In this document: positions 62,526 through 64,000 of the stretch, piece by piece
Numbering within the stretch: the first letter of the stretch is position 1
Layout of the letters: every line of letters starts with the position of its first letter
Assembly: GCF_047717795.1 (NCBI RefSeq)
Contig: NZ_CP159808.1
Location: forward strand, 186,001-250,000
Source of the DNA: Marisalimonas sp016777705
GTDB taxonomy: Bacteria; Pseudomonadota; Alphaproteobacteria; Puniceispirillales; Marisalimonadaceae
Length of the DNA stretch: 64,000 nucleotides
Direction: 5' to 3'
The notes under the pieces: model-generated
The model's input: only the letters and a program-made list of their open reading frames with translations
The model's database searches: none
Told to the model about the DNA's origin: nothing
Translations under genes and position numbers: made by a program

Positions 62526-63679
62526 TTCAAGGAAGAAGAGAGTTTTTATCGTTAGCAGGCTACACCTTTCTATTCTCTGGATTACCTTCACTTGTTTGGT
62601 CAAAATTAAATAGAAAGATCTTAATTTTAGTTGAACTTCAAGGTGCAAATGATGGACTTAATACTGTAATTCCATTAAATCAAAAATATTATTATCGCCT
62701 TAGGCCAAATATTGGAATAGAAAAAAACAAAATTCTTAATATATCAAAAGATAATGGATTACATTTTAGTTTAAAAAATATTGCAAAAAAATACGAAGAA
62801 GGAAATGTAAAAATAATTCAAAATATGGGATATCCTCATGCAATTTTGTCACATTTCAGATCTATTGATATTTGGGAAACTGGGGGAGATGGTAAAAAAC
62901 AATTTCGTGATGGCTGGTTAATCAATTCTTTAAATAAATACTCTAAAACGTTAGACACTGATGCCAAAGGTATGTTTTTAGATAATTCAAATTCAATCTT
63001 TAGAGGTGGTTTTGATGGTTTTTTAGGACCTAATTCTTTAGGGATAAAACCAGAAGAAATTGAAGTTAGGGATACAGTTGTGCCAGTTGATACTAGAAAA
63101 AATTTTGGATTATTGAATGAAATATTAAACAAAAGAAAAGAAAACTCAAATCTATTAATAAAATTAAGTGATAAGTTTAACAAAGTTAAAAATAAATATT
63201 CTTTTACAGGGGGGCAATTAGGCAGACAATTATCTAATGTATGTAATTTAATTGCTTCTGAAATATATATTCCAGTTTATAAAGTTGCACTTGGAAGCTT
63301 TGATACACATAATAATCAGCCAAACACTCATAGAAATTTATTAAGGGATTTAGATACTTCGCTTTCATCTACAATTAATGCCCTCAAGGATATTGGTGTC
63401 TGGAAAGATACTTTAATTATGACTTATTCTGAATTTGGAAGAAGAGCTAATGAAAATGGATCTAGAGGTACTGACCATGGGATGTCAGCTCCCCATTTTG
63501 TATTAGGTGGAAGCATTAATGGCGGTATTATAGGTCAATATGATGATTTAAGTAAATTATGGAATAATAACATTAATTATAAAATTGATTATAGGTCTCT
63601 GTATGAATTTGTATTAAGCAATCATTTCAATATAAAAGATAACCCTTTTTCTAAATTTAAAAATACGGATATTATTTAG
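62522..63679 (+). CDS. DUF1501-family exported protein (Tat-type signal)
   Basis: 385 residues. An N-terminal RR-containing signal (GRREFLSLAGYTFLFSGL) points to the Tat route. The alkaline-phosphatase-like fold shows LVELQGANDGLNTVIPL (about 37-53), GYPHAILSHFRSIDIWETG (about 102-120), YKVALGSFDTHNNQ (about 253-266), TYSEFGRRANENGSRGTDHG (about 302-321). The ATG overlaps the DUF1800 stop (ATGA, 62522-62525), indicating translational coupling and a shared function in the periplasm or at the surface. Confidence 0.88.
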   Translation: MIQGRREFLSLAGYTFLFSGLPSLVWSKLNRKILILVELQGANDGLNTVIPLNQKYYYRLRPNIGIEKNKILNISKDNGLHFSLKNIAKKYEEGNVKIIQNMGYPHAILSHFRSIDIWETGGDGKKQFRDGWLINSLNKYSKTLDTDAKGMFLDNSNSIFRGGFDGFLGPNSLGIKPEEIEVRDTVVPVDTRKNFGLLNEILNKRKENSNLLIKLSDKFNKVKNKYSFTGGQLGRQLSNVCNLIASEIYIPVYKVALGSFDTHNNQPNTHRNLLRDLDTSLSSTINALKDIGVWKDTLIMTYSEFGRRANENGSRGTDHGMSAPHFVLGGSINGGIIGQYDDLSKLWNNNINYKIDYRSLYEFVLSNHFNIKDNPFSKFKNTDII

Positions 63680-63886
63680 ATAAAAGAAACAAAAGGAAAC
63701 AATTAAAGCTAATAAAAGACAACTTTCCACTACCCATAGTACTGTCGTAGATGGGCATTGGTTCTTGGTTCTCGGTTGTTTAATAGCCTTGCCTTGAATT
63801 AACCTTTTTATTTACAAATTTAGAACTAAATTCTCCATATAATTATAAATATAAAAGAAAAATGTTTTTCATTTATAAACCTCCTA
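63680..63886. other. Right-end non-coding stretch
   Basis: No gene seen. Contains CTACCCAT...ATGGG imperfect inverted elements around 63730-63755 and mixed AT-rich sequence; possibly the transition to an integrase gene beyond the window. Confidence 0.4.
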
Positions 63887-63918
63887 AAGGCATTAGCTAT
63901 TCATAGAGCTAATGCCTT
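63887..63918. terminator. Perfect 12-bp hairpin
   Basis: AAGGCATTAGCT (63887-63898) and AGCTAATGCCTT (63907-63918) with an 8-base loop. On the plus strand it is followed by AAACATTTT, a weak U-run, so it could end transcription from the DUF1501 operon or from a gene reading in from the right. On the minus strand an AGGAGG (complement of 63880-63885) follows the stem. Confidence 0.55.
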
Positions 63919-63951
63919 AAACATTTTAATAAAATACAAAATCATACTCAT

Positions 63952-63974
63952 TTTGGTATACAGTTTGGTATACA
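63952..63974. repeat. Tandem 11-bp direct repeat
   Basis: TTTGGTATACA occurs twice in succession (63952-63962 and 63964-63974), separated by one base, with a shared half-palindromic GGTATAC core. In a position just inside a putative island end this could be an arm-type recombinase binding site; this is only a suggestion. Confidence 0.6.
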
Positions 63975-64000
63975 ACCTTGTCTACAGCTATACTGTTTTT

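Noticed and set aside
1..64000. CRISPR array, rRNA or complete tRNA genes
   Set aside because: No regularly spaced direct repeats or rRNA motifs were seen; the only tRNA-like sequence is truncated.

Overview
The window is AT-rich (clearly below 40% GC by eye), densely coded and arranged in short operons. The gene families point to a free-living, probably marine, aerobic heterotrophic alphaproteobacterium: three complete TRAP (periplasmic binding protein plus permease) uptake systems, a cytochrome c', type-III CoA transferase, GMC oxidoreductase, Rap1a, DUF4174 and CIA30 proteins, and many very small membrane or zinc-ribbon proteins. The exact clade cannot be decided from the sequence; a low-GC SAR116/Rhodospirillales-like lineage is a guess.

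Left part (1-38 kb) is metabolic. Two TRAP operons read leftwards (46-3107 and 4326-7448). Between them is a rightward DpkA-type imine reductase (proline/lysine-derived cyclic imines). Divergent from the second TRAP operon is a compact aromatic ring-cleavage operon (7633-12622: extradiol dioxygenase, flavin hydroxylase, IclR regulator, second VOC ring-cleavage-type protein, FAH-family hydrolase), followed by a DUF445 membrane protein. Then come an atypical SDR, a trans-editing AlaX-like protein, a methyltransferase, a GMC oxidoreductase and a TerC exporter. A third TRAP system follows, with fused QM permease, divergent binding protein, and an overlooked 40-residue membrane peptide in the divergent gap. 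The stretch 21.5-34.9 kb holds small-molecule catabolism: amidase, RidA, PNPOx-like protein, 2-hydroxyacid dehydrogenase, SDR, DMT exporter, HAD dehalogenase, class-I amidotransferase hydrolase, glutathionyl-hydroquinone reductase, and an operon of hydroxyacyl-CoA dehydrogenase, CaiB-type CoA transferase, D-aminoacylase-type amidohydrolase and MATE exporter.

Middle part (38-54.5 kb) is a mosaic of housekeeping singletons (RsmJ, SseA-type sulfurtransferase, quinone reductase, YugP metallopeptidase, PurN, SRAP protein, Ddl-like ATP-grasp ligase) and many small hypothetical proteins. It includes a YadA-like surface adhesin overlapping a Rap1a-family gene, a large internally duplicated protein of unknown function, and a truncated-hemoglobin gene broken by one in-frame stop.

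Right part (54.87 kb to the end) looks like a genomic island. It begins at a 3' fragment of an initiator-type tRNA-Met (CAT). It carries a family of four approximately 75-bp intergenic repeats, a frameshifted DUF2784 gene, a recombinase-like remnant, small ferredoxin-fold-like proteins, a visibly GC-richer PNPOx gene, a DUF1800/DUF1501 secreted-protein pair, and a tandem 12-bp-period repeat at the extreme right. My inference is that the element enters the window from the right and that the intact tRNA gene, perhaps with an integrase, lies just beyond position 64000. No CRISPR array, rRNA or complete tRNA was found.
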